A stretch of 64,000 nt of DNA, from NCBI GenBank assembly GCA_003490145.1, contig QULQ01000001.1:310001-374000 (forward strand). Reading direction: 5' to 3'. A program made the translations under genes and the position numbers. Origin of the DNA: Lachnospiraceae bacterium OM04-12BH (GTDB taxonomy: Bacteria > Bacillota > Clostridia > Lachnospirales > Lachnospiraceae). Positions 27,252 through 35,806 of the stretch are shown here, one piece after another (the stretch's first letter is position 1; each line of letters starts with the position of its first letter). The notes beneath the pieces were generated by a model, which searched no databases, was not told the origin of the DNA, and was given only the letters and a program-made list of their open reading frames with translations.

Positions 27252-28127
27252 TTAAGATTTTCTTAATTCCATAAAAGCAGCCAGATTCCCCCGTTTTCCA
27301 TGGCTTGCCCGGTGTGAAAACAGATAATCCGGATTATGACAGGTACAGATATCAGTAATTTCCAGATGCTCTTTTAAGATCCCGGCATCCAGAAGTACCG
27401 TTTCATTCGCCTTCCAGAGATCAAGCTGGTATTTTCCTTCTCTTTTCCCCGGAAGAACAATTCCCTTCTGCTCCGGGAATTCCTTTAAGAAGGGTTCTGC
27501 CACATCAAAGCCAATCTCATAACAGTCTGCACAGATTGACGGGCCTATGGCAGCATACACATCCTTCGGTCTTGTTCCAAAAGCATTTTTCATGGCAAGC
27601 AGCGTCTTTTCCCCCATTCTTTCTACCGTACCCCGCCAGCCGGAATGGGAAAGTCCGATTGCCCTATGTCTGACATCCACAAAAAACAGTGGCACGCAGT
27701 CAGCATAAAAGGTGGCAAGTAAAAGCCCAGGTGTATCCGTGATCAGTCCGTCCACATCCGTAAACTCCCTTTTCCTTGTGACACCCTTCCCCGCATCTTC
27801 CTCTGTTACCAGCCGTACATTTGTCGTATGAGTCTGATGGGAGCATACAATCCTGTCCGGTGCCTCATCGAAAATTGCTGCCACTCTCCTGAAATTCTCA
27901 TCTACAGCTCCCTCTTCATCCCCTCTTGTATAACTGAGATTTAAGGATGAAAAAATGCCGGTACTGACACCGCCCATTCTTGTTGTAAACAGATGGTCTG
28001 CAATACCGGTTTTTGCAAGCTGCGGAAAACATAAATATTCCAGTTCACCATATTTTTTCTGCTGTAATATCTCCGCTTCCCCGATCCTTATAACCGGATA
28101 ACAGGAAGCTGCTTCCTCTAATAACAT
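27252..28127 (-). CDS. pgeF: PgeF/YfiH-family purine nucleoside phosphorylase (laccase-domain)
   Basis: 291-residue protein of the YfiH/LACC1 family. Conserved metal and active-site motifs are CSHQTHTTNV near 98, YADCVPLFF near 142 and SHSGWRGT near 162. Members have been reported as purine nucleoside phosphorylase/adenosine deaminase and as peptidoglycan-editing factors. It starts after yraN in the ribosomal-cluster run (yraN stop at 28160, 32 nt). Confidence 0.88.
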   Translation of the reverse strand: MLLEEAASCYPVIRIGEAEILQQKKYGELEYLCFPQLAKTGIADHLFTTRMGGVSTGIFSSLNLSYTRGDEEGAVDENFRRVAAIFDEAPDRIVCSHQTHTTNVRLVTEEDAGKGVTRKREFTDVDGLITDTPGLLLATFYADCVPLFFVDVRHRAIGLSHSGWRGTVERMGEKTLLAMKNAFGTRPKDVYAAIGPSICADCYEIGFDVAEPFLKEFPEQKGIVLPGKREGKYQLDLWKANETVLLDAGILKEHLEITDICTCHNPDYLFSHRASHGKRGNLAAFMELRKS

Positions 28128-28159
28128 AACCTATACCCTTTCCGGAATCCGGTCTTAAT

Positions 28160-28525
28160 CTACCAGGCACATGCCCCTGTATAGGGGAATGCGTTCTGAT
28201 ACCAGCTGATTTCTTCTCCAAGTATAGCCACTACATCATACCTGACCTGGTATCTGAAAAAGTGGCGGTTCCTGCTTCGGTAAAAATCAGATGCCCTGCA
28301 TATCTTTTTCTGTTTGGCTGCAGTTACTGCTTCCTCCGGAAGTCCCTTTCCTTTGCTCTTTCTGTATTTTACTTCCACAAATACAAGATATTCCCCGTGG
28401 ATACCAACAAGGTCAATCTCTCCCTGTCTGCAGTAAAAATTCTTTTCAAGTATCTGAAACCCATGCTGTATCAGATAAGCTGCGGCTCTTTCCTCGTAAA
28501 CCGCTCCCGTTTCTCTTTTGTTCAA
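28160..28525 (-). CDS. yraN: YraN/UPF0102 endonuclease-like protein
   Basis: 121-residue protein with the restriction-endonuclease-like core RQGEIDLVGIHGEYLVFVEVKYRKS (GEID...VEVK pattern of the PD-(D/E)XK fold). Function uncertain, commonly found near rnhB and DNA-processing genes. It lies 8 nt downstream of the FlhB-like gene. Confidence 0.9.
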   Translation of the reverse strand: MNKRETGAVYEERAAAYLIQHGFQILEKNFYCRQGEIDLVGIHGEYLVFVEVKYRKSKGKGLPEEAVTAAKQKKICRASDFYRSRNRHFFRYQVRYDVVAILGEEISWYQNAFPYTGACAW

Positions 28526-28533
28526 TCCTTCTC

Positions 28534-28851
28534 CTATCGTACCTTATCCATTTTTGCCTTGATCTTATCCATGGCATCCACAAAAACAAGGATCTCCGCT
28601 ACCACCTCATAAAGCTCCGGCGGGATCATTTCTCCGATTTCCAGTCTTGACAGCGTTTCTGCCAGAGAATCATCCCTGTGCACCGGTACCTTGGACTCCT
28701 GTGCTCTCTCTATGATCCTTTCTGCCAGCATGCCTTTTCCGGACGCAATGACCTTCGGCGCTTCTTCTGCAGGGTCATAGGAGAGGGCAATGGCCTGTTT
28801 TACCTTTTCTTTCTTTTCTTTCATAGCCTGTCTCCTATGCTCTGGCATCAA
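28534..28851 (-). CDS. Orphan FlhB C-terminal-domain protein (EscU/YscU/HrcU switch family)
   Basis: 105 residues matching only the cytoplasmic C-terminal half of FlhB: AIALSYDPAEEAPKVIASGKG, then a conserved VPVHRDDSLAETLSRLEIGEMIPPELYEVVAEILVFVDAM block. The TM part and the autocleavage NPTH motif are absent. The B. subtilis homologue ylqH sits in the same place next to rnhB. It overlaps the FliK-like gene by 17 nt, so the two probably act together. Its role outside a flagellum is unknown. Confidence 0.88.
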   Translation of the reverse strand: MMPEHRRQAMKEKKEKVKQAIALSYDPAEEAPKVIASGKGMLAERIIERAQESKVPVHRDDSLAETLSRLEIGEMIPPELYEVVAEILVFVDAMDKIKAKMDKVR

Positions 28852-30493
28852 AGGAGCTGCTGGATATCAGAACCTTTTCCTTTGATGATACCTTTTTATC
28901 CCTGTCCAGCATTTCATCTATTGGATGCTGTGCCTTGTCCTTCTGTTCAAAAGAAGCGTCCATGGAATATCCTCTCTTCATCAGTCTCTGGTTCAATGTA
29001 TCAATATTGGCCGCCACCAGATCAAGTGCCTTTTCATCTGAAAGGCAGAATTTCGTTGATACATGGCTATCTCTCAGGCTGACATGGATATCTATCTCAC
29101 CAAGATGCTCCAGGTCAAGGTGCAGGAGTGCACTGACCTGCCCATCCTTCTTTGCAAGATTCTTTTTATTGGTATAAACATAGAGCTCCCCGGCAGCTTC
29201 CTGCCCGGACAGCTTCAGTGGAAGCTGTACATAGGTAAACATCTGGTTCAGCTGATTCATAAACTCTACATTAGAAGAAAGATTCTGAATTGACTGGGAC
29301 AGTGCAGGATTTTCCTTTGCCATTCCCTGCAGTGCCTGATTCATCCGTGAAAGCTGACTGTCCAGTTTCTCATAGAGCTTTTCCACCTGACCATCCTCTC
29401 CAACCTCGTCCGGTGTCAGAAGGAATTTCTCTGTCAGACCCTTTTTCAGGTTTTCAAGGAACTCATTATCCTTAAGCAGCTCCAGGATACCATTCTTCTG
29501 TTCGGTTGACAGCCTGCCATCCTTCACCACCCTGCCAAGCTCTGTAAGAAGCTCCTTTGCCGGCAGTTCCCCTTTCAGACAGGCATTTACCGTTTCTTCA
29601 GAAAATCCGGCTTTCTGCAGGACATCTGAAAGCGCCATTCCAAGGCCTTTCTCTCCTGCCTGTTCTGCCATTCCCGGCATAAACGGGAGCTTTTCCTTCC
29701 CTGCATTTTCTTCTGGAGCTTCCGTCATTACAGCATTTTTGAAGGTCTGAATGACATTGTCATCTCCTGCCATATTTTCCTCTGTCTGTACATTCTCTGT
29801 CCCGGAAGGCTCACCAAGGACTACTTTCAAAAAAGTAAATACATCCTCCGGATTATCTGAAGCAGCCAGAGAAGAAAGCTGCTCCGCCACCTCTCCCATC
29901 AGGATTTTTACCCCCTCTGTTACCTGACCTTCATAATTTTTGTAGGACTGAAGCTGCGTGATATTCTCTTCCGTCACCGGAAGCCCCATCCTGTTAAGCT
30001 GTACCAGTGTGGTAATATCCGCATCCATATGGGCATTCACAGTCCTGTACATGGAAGAAAGAGAATCCGGATCCAGCTTCATTCCTTCCTTCATCATGGC
30101 TTCCACCATCTTCATGGTTTCTTCATTTCTTGGAAGTCCTGCAAGCTCAAGTGCTTTCTCTGCTCCTGAACCGGATGTCATATTTTCAAAAAGAGGACTT
30201 AAGACCACCTTCATCCCACCGATGGATTTAATTCCAAAGGTCAGCTGCTGGCCTGCCTCCACATCCATGGCAAGTGAAAGCCTTGCCCGAAGGAGCTGGT
30301 TTTTCCCTATTGCAAGCAGGATATCCTGTCCATCTGCTTCTATGACCTCTCCTGTCACAGACTGCCCGGGCATCTTGCCCTCCATCTCCTTCATGCCGTT
30401 TCTCAGACCCTTTTCCAGCGTGGAAAAGGACATATCACGACTGTTCTCCTGTATCTGCTGATTTCCCTGTGTAAATAAAGAAGAAAGCCTCAT
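28835..30493 (-). CDS. FliK-like protein (hook-length-control C-terminal domain)
   Basis: 552 residues. The C-terminal ~100 residues (LPLKLSGQEAAGELYVYTNKK...LLHLDLEHLGEIDIHVSLRDSHVSTKFCLSD) resemble the Flg_hook domain of FliK; the N-terminal 400 residues are a long Met/Glu/Gln-rich helical region. It corresponds to B. subtilis ylqG, paired with ylqH. No other flagellar gene is in the window. It starts 8 nt after the rnhB stop. Confidence 0.78.
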   Translation of the reverse strand: MRLSSLFTQGNQQIQENSRDMSFSTLEKGLRNGMKEMEGKMPGQSVTGEVIEADGQDILLAIGKNQLLRARLSLAMDVEAGQQLTFGIKSIGGMKVVLSPLFENMTSGSGAEKALELAGLPRNEETMKMVEAMMKEGMKLDPDSLSSMYRTVNAHMDADITTLVQLNRMGLPVTEENITQLQSYKNYEGQVTEGVKILMGEVAEQLSSLAASDNPEDVFTFLKVVLGEPSGTENVQTEENMAGDDNVIQTFKNAVMTEAPEENAGKEKLPFMPGMAEQAGEKGLGMALSDVLQKAGFSEETVNACLKGELPAKELLTELGRVVKDGRLSTEQKNGILELLKDNEFLENLKKGLTEKFLLTPDEVGEDGQVEKLYEKLDSQLSRMNQALQGMAKENPALSQSIQNLSSNVEFMNQLNQMFTYVQLPLKLSGQEAAGELYVYTNKKNLAKKDGQVSALLHLDLEHLGEIDIHVSLRDSHVSTKFCLSDEKALDLVAANIDTLNQRLMKRGYSMDASFEQKDKAQHPIDEMLDRDKKVSSKEKVLISSSSFDARA

Positions 30494-30501
30494 AACGCCT
30501 C

Positions 30502-31281
30502 CTATAGAAAGTTCCTGATAAAGCTCCTCCGGTGGATTGGTGTCGGACCAAGTTCCCGGATGGCTGCAATATGCTCTGCGGATCCATAGCCCTTGTTGGC
30601 TGCAAAGCCATAGCCCGGATACGTCTTCTCATATTCAGTCATCAGCCGGTCTCTTGTCACCTTGGCAATAATGCTTGCTGCCGCTATGGAAATACTCTTG
30701 GCATCTCCCTTGATGATCGGTACCTGTCTGATCGTTACCTCAGGTATGGTAACCGCATCATTTAGAAGAAGATCCGGCACAGGATCAAGTTCTCCTATGG
30801 CCATACGCATAGCTTCATAGGTAGCCTGCAGAATATTGATCTCATCGATCCTCTCCGGTGTCACAAAGCCAAGTCCCGTACTGACCGCCTTTTCCATGAT
30901 CACCTCATAGAGCTCTTCTCTCTTTTTTTCGGATAACTGCTTGGAATCATTTAGATATAAAATATCACAGTTCTTTGGCAGGATCACGGTCCCTGCTACC
31001 ACAGGTCCTGCCAGTGGTCCTCTTCCCACCTCATCAATTCCACAGATATAAGAATAACTATCATATTCCTTTTCAAAGCGTTTCATTGACTCAGTCCGTT
31101 TCAGTTCCTTTTCATAGGCATCTATCTGCTTTCTGGCCTGTTCTACCAGCTTTTTTACACCGCTTCTCTCATCTGTTTCATAAGTTCTGATAAACGTTTC
31201 GTGATCCTTTAAAAAATCAGGCAGCCCCGGTAAACTGGCTGCCTGTAATTGTTTCTTTATCTCTGCAATGCTTTCACTCAT
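30502..31281 (-). CDS. rnhB: Ribonuclease HII
   Basis: Removes ribonucleotides from DNA-RNA junctions. The catalytic DEVGRGPLAGPVVAGT motif near residue 82 and later acidic residues are intact; there is the N-terminal extension typical of the Firmicutes enzyme. Start choice: the ATG at 31281 follows GGAG at 6 nt and gives 259 residues; the upstream frame to 31344 would overlap lepB. Order rbgA-lepB-rnhB is close to that in B. subtilis (rbgA-rnhB). Confidence 0.95.
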   Translation of the reverse strand: MSESIAEIKKQLQAASLPGLPDFLKDHETFIRTYETDERSGVKKLVEQARKQIDAYEKELKRTESMKRFEKEYDSYSYICGIDEVGRGPLAGPVVAGTVILPKNCDILYLNDSKQLSEKKREELYEVIMEKAVSTGLGFVTPERIDEINILQATYEAMRMAIGELDPVPDLLLNDAVTIPEVTIRQVPIIKGDAKSISIAAASIIAKVTRDRLMTEYEKTYPGYGFAANKGYGSAEHIAAIRELGPTPIHRRSFIRNFL

Positions 31282-31292
31282 TTTCTGCTCCT

Positions 31293-31835
31293 TTACTGAT
31301 GCCGGATCAGTCCTATCTGATCCAGCGGCCAGATCCGCATCCACGCTTTTCCTATGATCTCACTACGGTGGATATTCCCCACTACAGGATCCCGGCTGTC
31401 AGAACTGTTATTCCTGTTATCACCCATGACAAAATATTCATCTTTCCCAAGTGTGATCGGTTCATAAGCCCGCCCAGAATCAAGAATAACCTCTTTTCCA
31501 TAGTGCTCCTCAAGCTCCTCACCGTCAATGAATATCGTACCATTCTCATCAATATAGACTGTCTCACCCGGAAGACCTATGATACGCTTGATATAATATG
31601 TCTTATCCTCATAGCGGAATGGAAATACTATAATATCGAATCTTTCCGGATCAGAAAACCTGTAGGAAATTTTATCTACGATCAGATTGTTCCCATCATG
31701 AAGTGTCGGCTCCATGGAAGCACCGCTGACCTTCGTCCGCTGTCCAACATAAGTAACTACCAGAAATGTAAGAACAAGAACGATCAATAAATAAATACTG
31801 GTGCTGAGTATCTCTTTTAATGTATTGTTTTTCAC
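31293..31835 (-). CDS. lepB: Signal peptidase I (first of two)
   Basis: 180-residue membrane protease with one N-terminal TM. Catalytic Ser in KVSGASMEPT near residue 40, catalytic Lys in YYIKRIIGLPGE near 82, and the late box MGDNRNNSSDSR. GTG start at 31835 is chosen: it overlaps the rbgA stop as GTGA and has GGAGG 7 nt upstream, while the GTG at 31841 sits directly on that ribosome site. Coupled translation with rbgA is likely. Confidence 0.93.
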   Translation of the reverse strand: MKNNTLKEILSTSIYLLIVLVLTFLVVTYVGQRTKVSGASMEPTLHDGNNLIVDKISYRFSDPERFDIIVFPFRYEDKTYYIKRIIGLPGETVYIDENGTIFIDGEELEEHYGKEVILDSGRAYEPITLGKDEYFVMGDNRNNSSDSRDPVVGNIHRSEIIGKAWMRIWPLDQIGLIRHQ

Positions 31836-32683
31836 TTCCACTCCTCCGGACTCTCCAGCGTGATCCTGCCAAGTCTGCCACCCCTGAAATCATCTACGAT
31901 GATACGGGAAGTCCTTAGAAGATCCGGTTCCTCTCCCTTCAGAAAGCACTTTCTCTGAATACTGATCTCCTTTAACATGGCATAAGCATCCCCGGATTCC
32001 TCTGTTTCATATCGTTCACGGATTTTCCCCTGATAATGCTCATACAGATAGATAAGGATGGCAGCTGCCAGCTCATCCGCATGAAGTATCTCATCATTGA
32101 TGGAGCCAATCATGGCAAGCCTTTCACCTACCTGCTGATTTTCAAATCTTGGCCATAGAATCCCCGGTGTGTCCAGAAGCTCCAGATTCTGATTCAGTCT
32201 GATCCACTGCTTTCCCTTGGTTACACCTGGCTTATTACCGGTTTTGGTACACCCCTTTCCGGCAAAAGCATTGATAAAGGTTGATTTCCCAACATTGGGG
32301 ATGCCGACCACCATAGCCCTGATAGGCCTGTTCTTAATACCTCTTCTTCTGTCTCTTTCGATCTTCTCCTTACAGGCCTCCTGCACAAGTCCCTGTACAG
32401 CACGCACACCGGCTCCTGTCCTTGCGTTGATCTCAAGAACATGAAAGCCCTTTTTCTTAAAATATTCCGTCCATTCCGCATTTCCTGCAGGATCAGCAAG
32501 ATCTGCCTTATTCAGCAGGATCACCCTTGCTTTATTACCTGCCAGAGAATCGATATCCGGATTCTTGCTGCTCATGGGAGTTCTGGCATCCACTAACTCG
32601 ATCACAAGATCGATCAGCTTTATATTTTCCTGCATCATCCGGACAGCCTTCGTCATATGCCCCGGATACCACTGATAATTCAT
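31832..32683 (-). CDS. rbgA: Ribosome biogenesis GTPase RbgA (YlqF)
   Basis: 283-residue circularly permuted GTPase: NKAD near residue 57 comes before the P-loop GIPNVGKST near 127 and DTPG near 172. Needed for late 50S assembly. It is placed between two signal peptidase genes: overlap of 1 nt with the upstream one (TAATG) and 4 nt with the downstream one. In B. subtilis rplS-ylqF(rbgA)-rnhB are likewise adjacent. Confidence 0.96.
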   Translation of the reverse strand: MNYQWYPGHMTKAVRMMQENIKLIDLVIELVDARTPMSSKNPDIDSLAGNKARVILLNKADLADPAGNAEWTEYFKKKGFHVLEINARTGAGVRAVQGLVQEACKEKIERDRRRGIKNRPIRAMVVGIPNVGKSTFINAFAGKGCTKTGNKPGVTKGKQWIRLNQNLELLDTPGILWPRFENQQVGERLAMIGSINDEILHADELAAAILIYLYEHYQGKIRERYETEESGDAYAMLKEISIQRKCFLKGEEPDLLRTSRIIVDDFRGGRLGRITLESPEEWK

Positions 32684-33264
32684 TAATTTACAAACCCTGT
32701 CCCTTCCTCATCACAGGAAAGATGGAACCATACTTTTCCTGCGATCGTATCCTTCTTTACTGCTCCGATATTACCAGATCTGCTGTCTTCACTCATATTC
32801 CGGTTGTCACCAAGAACAAAATATTCATCACTGCCAAGCTGTATCTCATTCCCGGCAATTCCATAATCTGCCATTTTATCATATTCATCCTCTGGAACTC
32901 TCTCTCCATTGATGTATACGTACCCGTCTATGATCTGTATGCTTTCCCCAGGCAATCCCACGATCCGTTTCAGATAATAATGGGAGTTCTGATTGCCGTT
33001 TGGCAGAAATGCTATCACATCTCCCCGCTTCGGTGATGTGATTTTATAAATAAAACGGTTAATCAGTACTTCCTGTCCATTATACAGGGCAGGTTCCATG
33101 GAAACTCCTACCATACTGATCTTCATGCCAACAGAAAATACCAGCACAAAAGCAAGAAAAACCGCCACTCCGCAATAAAACAGTGTGGAAAGGATCTCAT
33201 GGATCGTAGATTTGTTAATTTTCTTTTCCTTTTCATAAAAGGTCAATCCCTTTTTCCTTGCCAT
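32683..33264 (-). CDS. Signal peptidase I (second copy)
   Basis: 193-residue signal peptidase with one TM at about 27-48, Ser in MVGVSMEPA near 53, Lys in HYYLKRIVGLPGE near 99 and GDNRNMSEDSR. Ends CDEEGTGFVN. Start choice: ATG at 33264 follows GGGAGG by 8 nt; the ATG at 33285 has no site. Overlaps rbgA by 1 nt. It differs clearly from the other copy, so the two are not a recent duplication. Confidence 0.93.
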   Translation of the reverse strand: MARKKGLTFYEKEKKINKSTIHEILSTLFYCGVAVFLAFVLVFSVGMKISMVGVSMEPALYNGQEVLINRFIYKITSPKRGDVIAFLPNGNQNSHYYLKRIVGLPGESIQIIDGYVYINGERVPEDEYDKMADYGIAGNEIQLGSDEYFVLGDNRNMSEDSRSGNIGAVKKDTIAGKVWFHLSCDEEGTGFVN

Positions 33265-33326
33265 GCCATTTTCCTCCCTGGCCATTACAGATTATTTTAA
33301 CATACATCAAAAGATAAAGAAAGAGT

Positions 33327-33360
33327 AAAAAAAGACAGCCACCATGCAGCAGCTGTCTTT
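33327..33360 (-). terminator. Terminator downstream of rplS
   Basis: Stem AAAGACAGC (33331-33339) with GCTGTCTTT (33352-33360); on the minus strand a T run follows. It lies 14 nt after the rplS stop, so the signal-peptidase/rbgA run would need read-through or its own promoter. Confidence 0.85.
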
Positions 33361-33373
33361 CTGAAAGCTCTTC

Positions 33374-33721
33374 TTATTTAACGATCTCTTTAACCTTTGC
33401 CTTCTTACCAACACGATCTCTTAAGTAGTTCAGCTTAGCTCTTCTTACTTTACCCTTACGGACAACTTCGATCTTCTCTACGTTAGGAGAATGTACAGGC
33501 CATGTCTTCTCTACGCCTACGCCATTGGAAGACTTTCTTACGGTGAAGGTCTCTCTTGCGCCAGTTCCCTGTCTCTTCAGGACAGTTCCTTCGAAGATCT
33601 GGATTCTTTCGTGGTTACCTTCTCTGATCTTACCGTGTACTCTTACGGTATCACCTACGTTGAATTCTGCTACTTCAGCCTTTAACTGAGCATCTTCAAT
33701 GTTCTTAATGATTTCGTTCAT
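33374..33721 (-). CDS. rplS: 50S ribosomal protein L19
   Basis: 115 residues of typical L19 sequence ([62 protein letters not shown]). Located at the 30S-50S interface. It has its own promoter and a leader resembling the L19 autoregulatory leader. Confidence 0.98.
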   Translation of the reverse strand: MNEIIKNIEDAQLKAEVAEFNVGDTVRVHGKIREGNHERIQIFEGTVLKRQGTGARETFTVRKSSNGVGVEKTWPVHSPNVEKIEVVRKGKVRRAKLNYLRDRVGKKAKVKEIVK

Positions 33722-33727
33722 ATTTGC

Positions 33728-33780
33728 CTCCTTGAATCAACTGGATGTTCTTAATACCTTGGTAACAGAGGACCATCTCA
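33728..33780 (-). promoter_or_regulatory. Probable L19 leader (autoregulatory RNA)
   Basis: The ~70-nt rplS leader can fold a nested structure: outer GAUGGUC (33777-33771) with GAACAUC (33750-33744), with one mismatch, and inner UACC with GGUA (33764-33761 and 33758-33755) closing a tiny loop. An AGGAGG site follows. L19 leaders in Firmicutes are known to bind the protein product; position and compact nested stem fit that. I could not align it to the Rfam model. Confidence 0.55.
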
Positions 33781-33796
33781 TTTTTGCAACGTTAAT

Positions 33797-33825
33797 AATT
33801 TATCATATAACCTATATAAAAGCAA
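33797..33825 (-). promoter_or_regulatory. Promoter of rplS
   Basis: TTGCTT (33825-33820), 17 nt, TAAATT (33802-33797) on the minus strand, about 75 nt before rplS, in an AT-rich gap after trmD. Confidence 0.6.
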
Positions 33826-33843
33826 GTGTTTTTCACCATTTTT

Positions 33844-34656
33844 TCAAAAATGCTCCTCTGCAGCTTTTTTTCTGGCTTCCTTCTGAAGCTTTCTTCTGAG
33901 TCGTTCTTCCTTTTTTGCCTTTTTCACGAAATACTCCTGATGGGACTCTGCCCAGCTCTCATATAGCTCTGGTCTGACCTCTTTTGTTTTTGCAAGGGAT
34001 TTTTCAAGCCGCCATTCTTCGACCTTTGCGTGATCTCCTGACAGCAGTACTTCAGGTACCCTTTCCCCTTCCCAGATCTCCGGTCTTGTATACTGTGGAT
34101 ATTCAAGGAGCCCATCATCAAAGCTCTCTGTCTGTGCAGATTCTTCATTTCCAAGAACACCAGGCACATTTCTGGCAATCGCATCCATCATTACCATAGC
34201 CGGCAGCTCTCCGCCAGTCAGCACATAATCACCAATAGAAACGTAATCTGTCACTATCCTTTGAAGGACTCTTTCATCGATCCCTTCATAATGTCCACAT
34301 AGAAAGATCAGATCCTCTTCTCTGGCAAGCTCTCTTGCCAGCTGCTGGGAGAAAACCTGTCCTGTAGGGGTTAAATAGATGACTCTGACTTTTTCCTCTC
34401 CTGCAGTTTTCTTTCTTGTCTGTATCCCTTCTATTACCGCCTGGCAGGCATCATAAACAGGCTGTGCCTGCATCAGCATACCGGCACCGCCTCCGTACGG
34501 ATAATCATCTACTTTTTTATGTCTGCTCTTTGTATAATCCCGGATATTTACTGCTTCCAGAGATAATATTCTCTTTTCAGCGGCTCGTCCGAGGATACTG
34601 GTTGTAAACCCATCACGGATCATATCCGGAAATAATGTCAGTACATGAAAAAACAT
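33844..34656 (-). CDS. trmD: tRNA (guanine-N1)-methyltransferase
   Basis: Methylates G37 of tRNAs reading CNN codons, preventing frameshifts. The knotted SPOUT fold motifs [16 protein letters not shown] near 57, the [13 protein letters not shown](D)YVLTGGE loop near 135 and [13 protein letters not shown] near 205 are present. Start choice: ATG at 34656 follows GTGAGG, giving 270 residues. The extreme C-terminus is an unusual Lys/Arg/Glu-rich tail of about 25 residues ([13 protein letters not shown]...). Confidence 0.96.
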   Translation of the reverse strand: MFFHVLTLFPDMIRDGFTTSILGRAAEKRILSLEAVNIRDYTKSRHKKVDDYPYGGGAGMLMQAQPVYDACQAVIEGIQTRKKTAGEEKVRVIYLTPTGQVFSQQLARELAREEDLIFLCGHYEGIDERVLQRIVTDYVSIGDYVLTGGELPAMVMMDAIARNVPGVLGNEESAQTESFDDGLLEYPQYTRPEIWEGERVPEVLLSGDHAKVEEWRLEKSLAKTKEVRPELYESWAESHQEYFVKKAKKEERLRRKLQKEARKKAAEEHF

Positions 34657-34663
34657 AGCTGCC

Positions 34664-35182
34664 TCACTTTTCTGAAAGAAGTCCATCTAACAGATGTACC
34701 TTCATAAAGCCCTGTTCCACATCTACCTGTAAAATACAGTCTTTGATCGCCGGGATCAGCACTTCTTTTCCTGTATTCTGATCTGTTACAATATAGACAT
34801 CATTGGCACCGGTTTCCAGTACATCCTTCAATGTTCCCTGAAAGGATCCGTCCTCATTCTCTACAAAAAGGCCGATGAGATCAGCAATAAAATACTCATC
34901 CTTTTTCAGCTTGACCGCATTTTCTCTCGTTACATAGAGACTTTTTCCCCGGTATCTTTCGATATCGTTGATATTGTCAATCCCCTTAAATTTCAGGATC
35001 ACAAACTGTTTGAAGAATTTCACTCCCTCTATGGTAAGGGGAAGCGTCTCCTTACCGGTATCCAGCAGCACTTCCTTCAGCTTTTTAAATCTATTCACAT
35101 CATCTGTTGTCGGAAATACTTTCACTTCTCCACGGATTCCGTGAGTGGAGGAAATAATGCCGACCTGCAGAATATTTTCCAT
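34664..35182 (-). CDS. rimM: 16S rRNA processing protein RimM
   Basis: About 172 residues, with N-terminal RimM domain ([22 protein letters not shown]) and C-terminal PRC-barrel. Assists 30S head maturation. Two adjacent ATG codons exist; the second (35182) is favoured because the AGGAG is only 2 nt from the first. It is followed by trmD after 7 nt. Confidence 0.94.
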   Translation of the reverse strand: MENILQVGIISSTHGIRGEVKVFPTTDDVNRFKKLKEVLLDTGKETLPLTIEGVKFFKQFVILKFKGIDNINDIERYRGKSLYVTRENAVKLKKDEYFIADLIGLFVENEDGSFQGTLKDVLETGANDVYIVTDQNTGKEVLIPAIKDCILQVDVEQGFMKVHLLDGLLSEK

Positions 35183-35201
35183 CATGTCTCCTATCCTTTA
35201 T

Positions 35202-35231
35202 AAAAAAGGGAGTCCTATGCGGGCTCCCCTT
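35202..35231 (-). terminator. Candidate terminator between khpA and rimM
   Basis: On the minus strand GGGAG (35228-35224 region) pairs with CTCCC (35212-35208) and is followed by six T. The stem is only 5-7 bp, so this could be a partial terminator that lowers rimM-trmD expression relative to rpsP-khpA. Confidence 0.5.
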
Positions 35232-35241
35232 CTCATACACA

Positions 35242-35469
35242 TTAGACGATTTCCACGTCAACCTTCTTGTTTTCCTTAGATGATGCAGCTTTCACAACAG
35301 AACGGATAGCCTTTGCGATCCTTCCCTGCTTACCGATCACCTTTCCCATATCAGCTGCAGCTACGTGAAGCTCAAGTGTAACATGCTTACCCTCTTCCTT
35401 CTCTGTCACTGTAACCTCTTCCGGATGTTCAACAAGCGCTTTTGCAATTACTTCAACTAATTCTTTCAT
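35242..35469 (-). CDS. khpA: KH-domain RNA-binding protein KhpA (YlqC)
   Basis: 75-residue single KH domain with the GxxG loop in GKVIGKQGRIAKAIR. In Gram-positive bacteria KhpA pairs with KhpB (Jag) and binds many RNAs. Position between rpsP and rimM is conserved. Confidence 0.95.
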   Translation of the reverse strand: MKELVEVIAKALVEHPEEVTVTEKEEGKHVTLELHVAAADMGKVIGKQGRIAKAIRSVVKAASSKENKKVDVEIV

Positions 35470-35498
35470 AGTCTACCTCCAAAGGCCGCCAACAATTC

Positions 35499-35744
35499 CT
35501 ACTTTTCAATACCTGCCTGCTTGAAAATTCTGCTGACAACTTCTGTAGGCTGTGCTCCGTTTGCAAGCCACTTCTTTGCAAGCTCCTCATTTACCTTGAA
35601 GGTACTGGGGTCTGTGTTAGGATCATAAGTACCGATCTCCTCGATACATCTTCCGTCTCTGGGGGATCTGGAGTCTGCTACTACGATTCTATAAAAAGGA
35701 GCTTTCTTCTGACCCATTCTTCTTAATCTGATTTTTACTGCCAT
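35499..35744 (-). CDS. rpsP: 30S ribosomal protein S16
   Basis: 81 residues starting [26 protein letters not shown], the classic S16 N-terminus. ATG at 35744 is preceded by GGAGGTG. The gap of 62 nt to ffh contains an AT-rich palindrome but no terminator. Confidence 0.97.
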   Translation of the reverse strand: MAVKIRLRRMGQKKAPFYRIVVADSRSPRDGRCIEEIGTYDPNTDPSTFKVNEELAKKWLANGAQPTEVVSRIFKQAGIEK

Positions 35745-35806
35745 GTTTTTCACCTCCGAAAAATTTTGTTTATATTTGAATTGAAATTCAAAACACTGTC
35801 ATATCC

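Noticed and set aside
27241..27266. Pair of 11-bp AT-rich direct repeats at the end of pgeF as response-regulator site
   Set aside because: Repeats are imperfect, AT-rich and overlap the coding end of pgeF; insufficient evidence.
35775..35792. AT-rich 18-nt palindrome between ffh and rpsP
   Set aside because: Short, AT-only arms with 2-nt loop and no T-run; could occur by chance.
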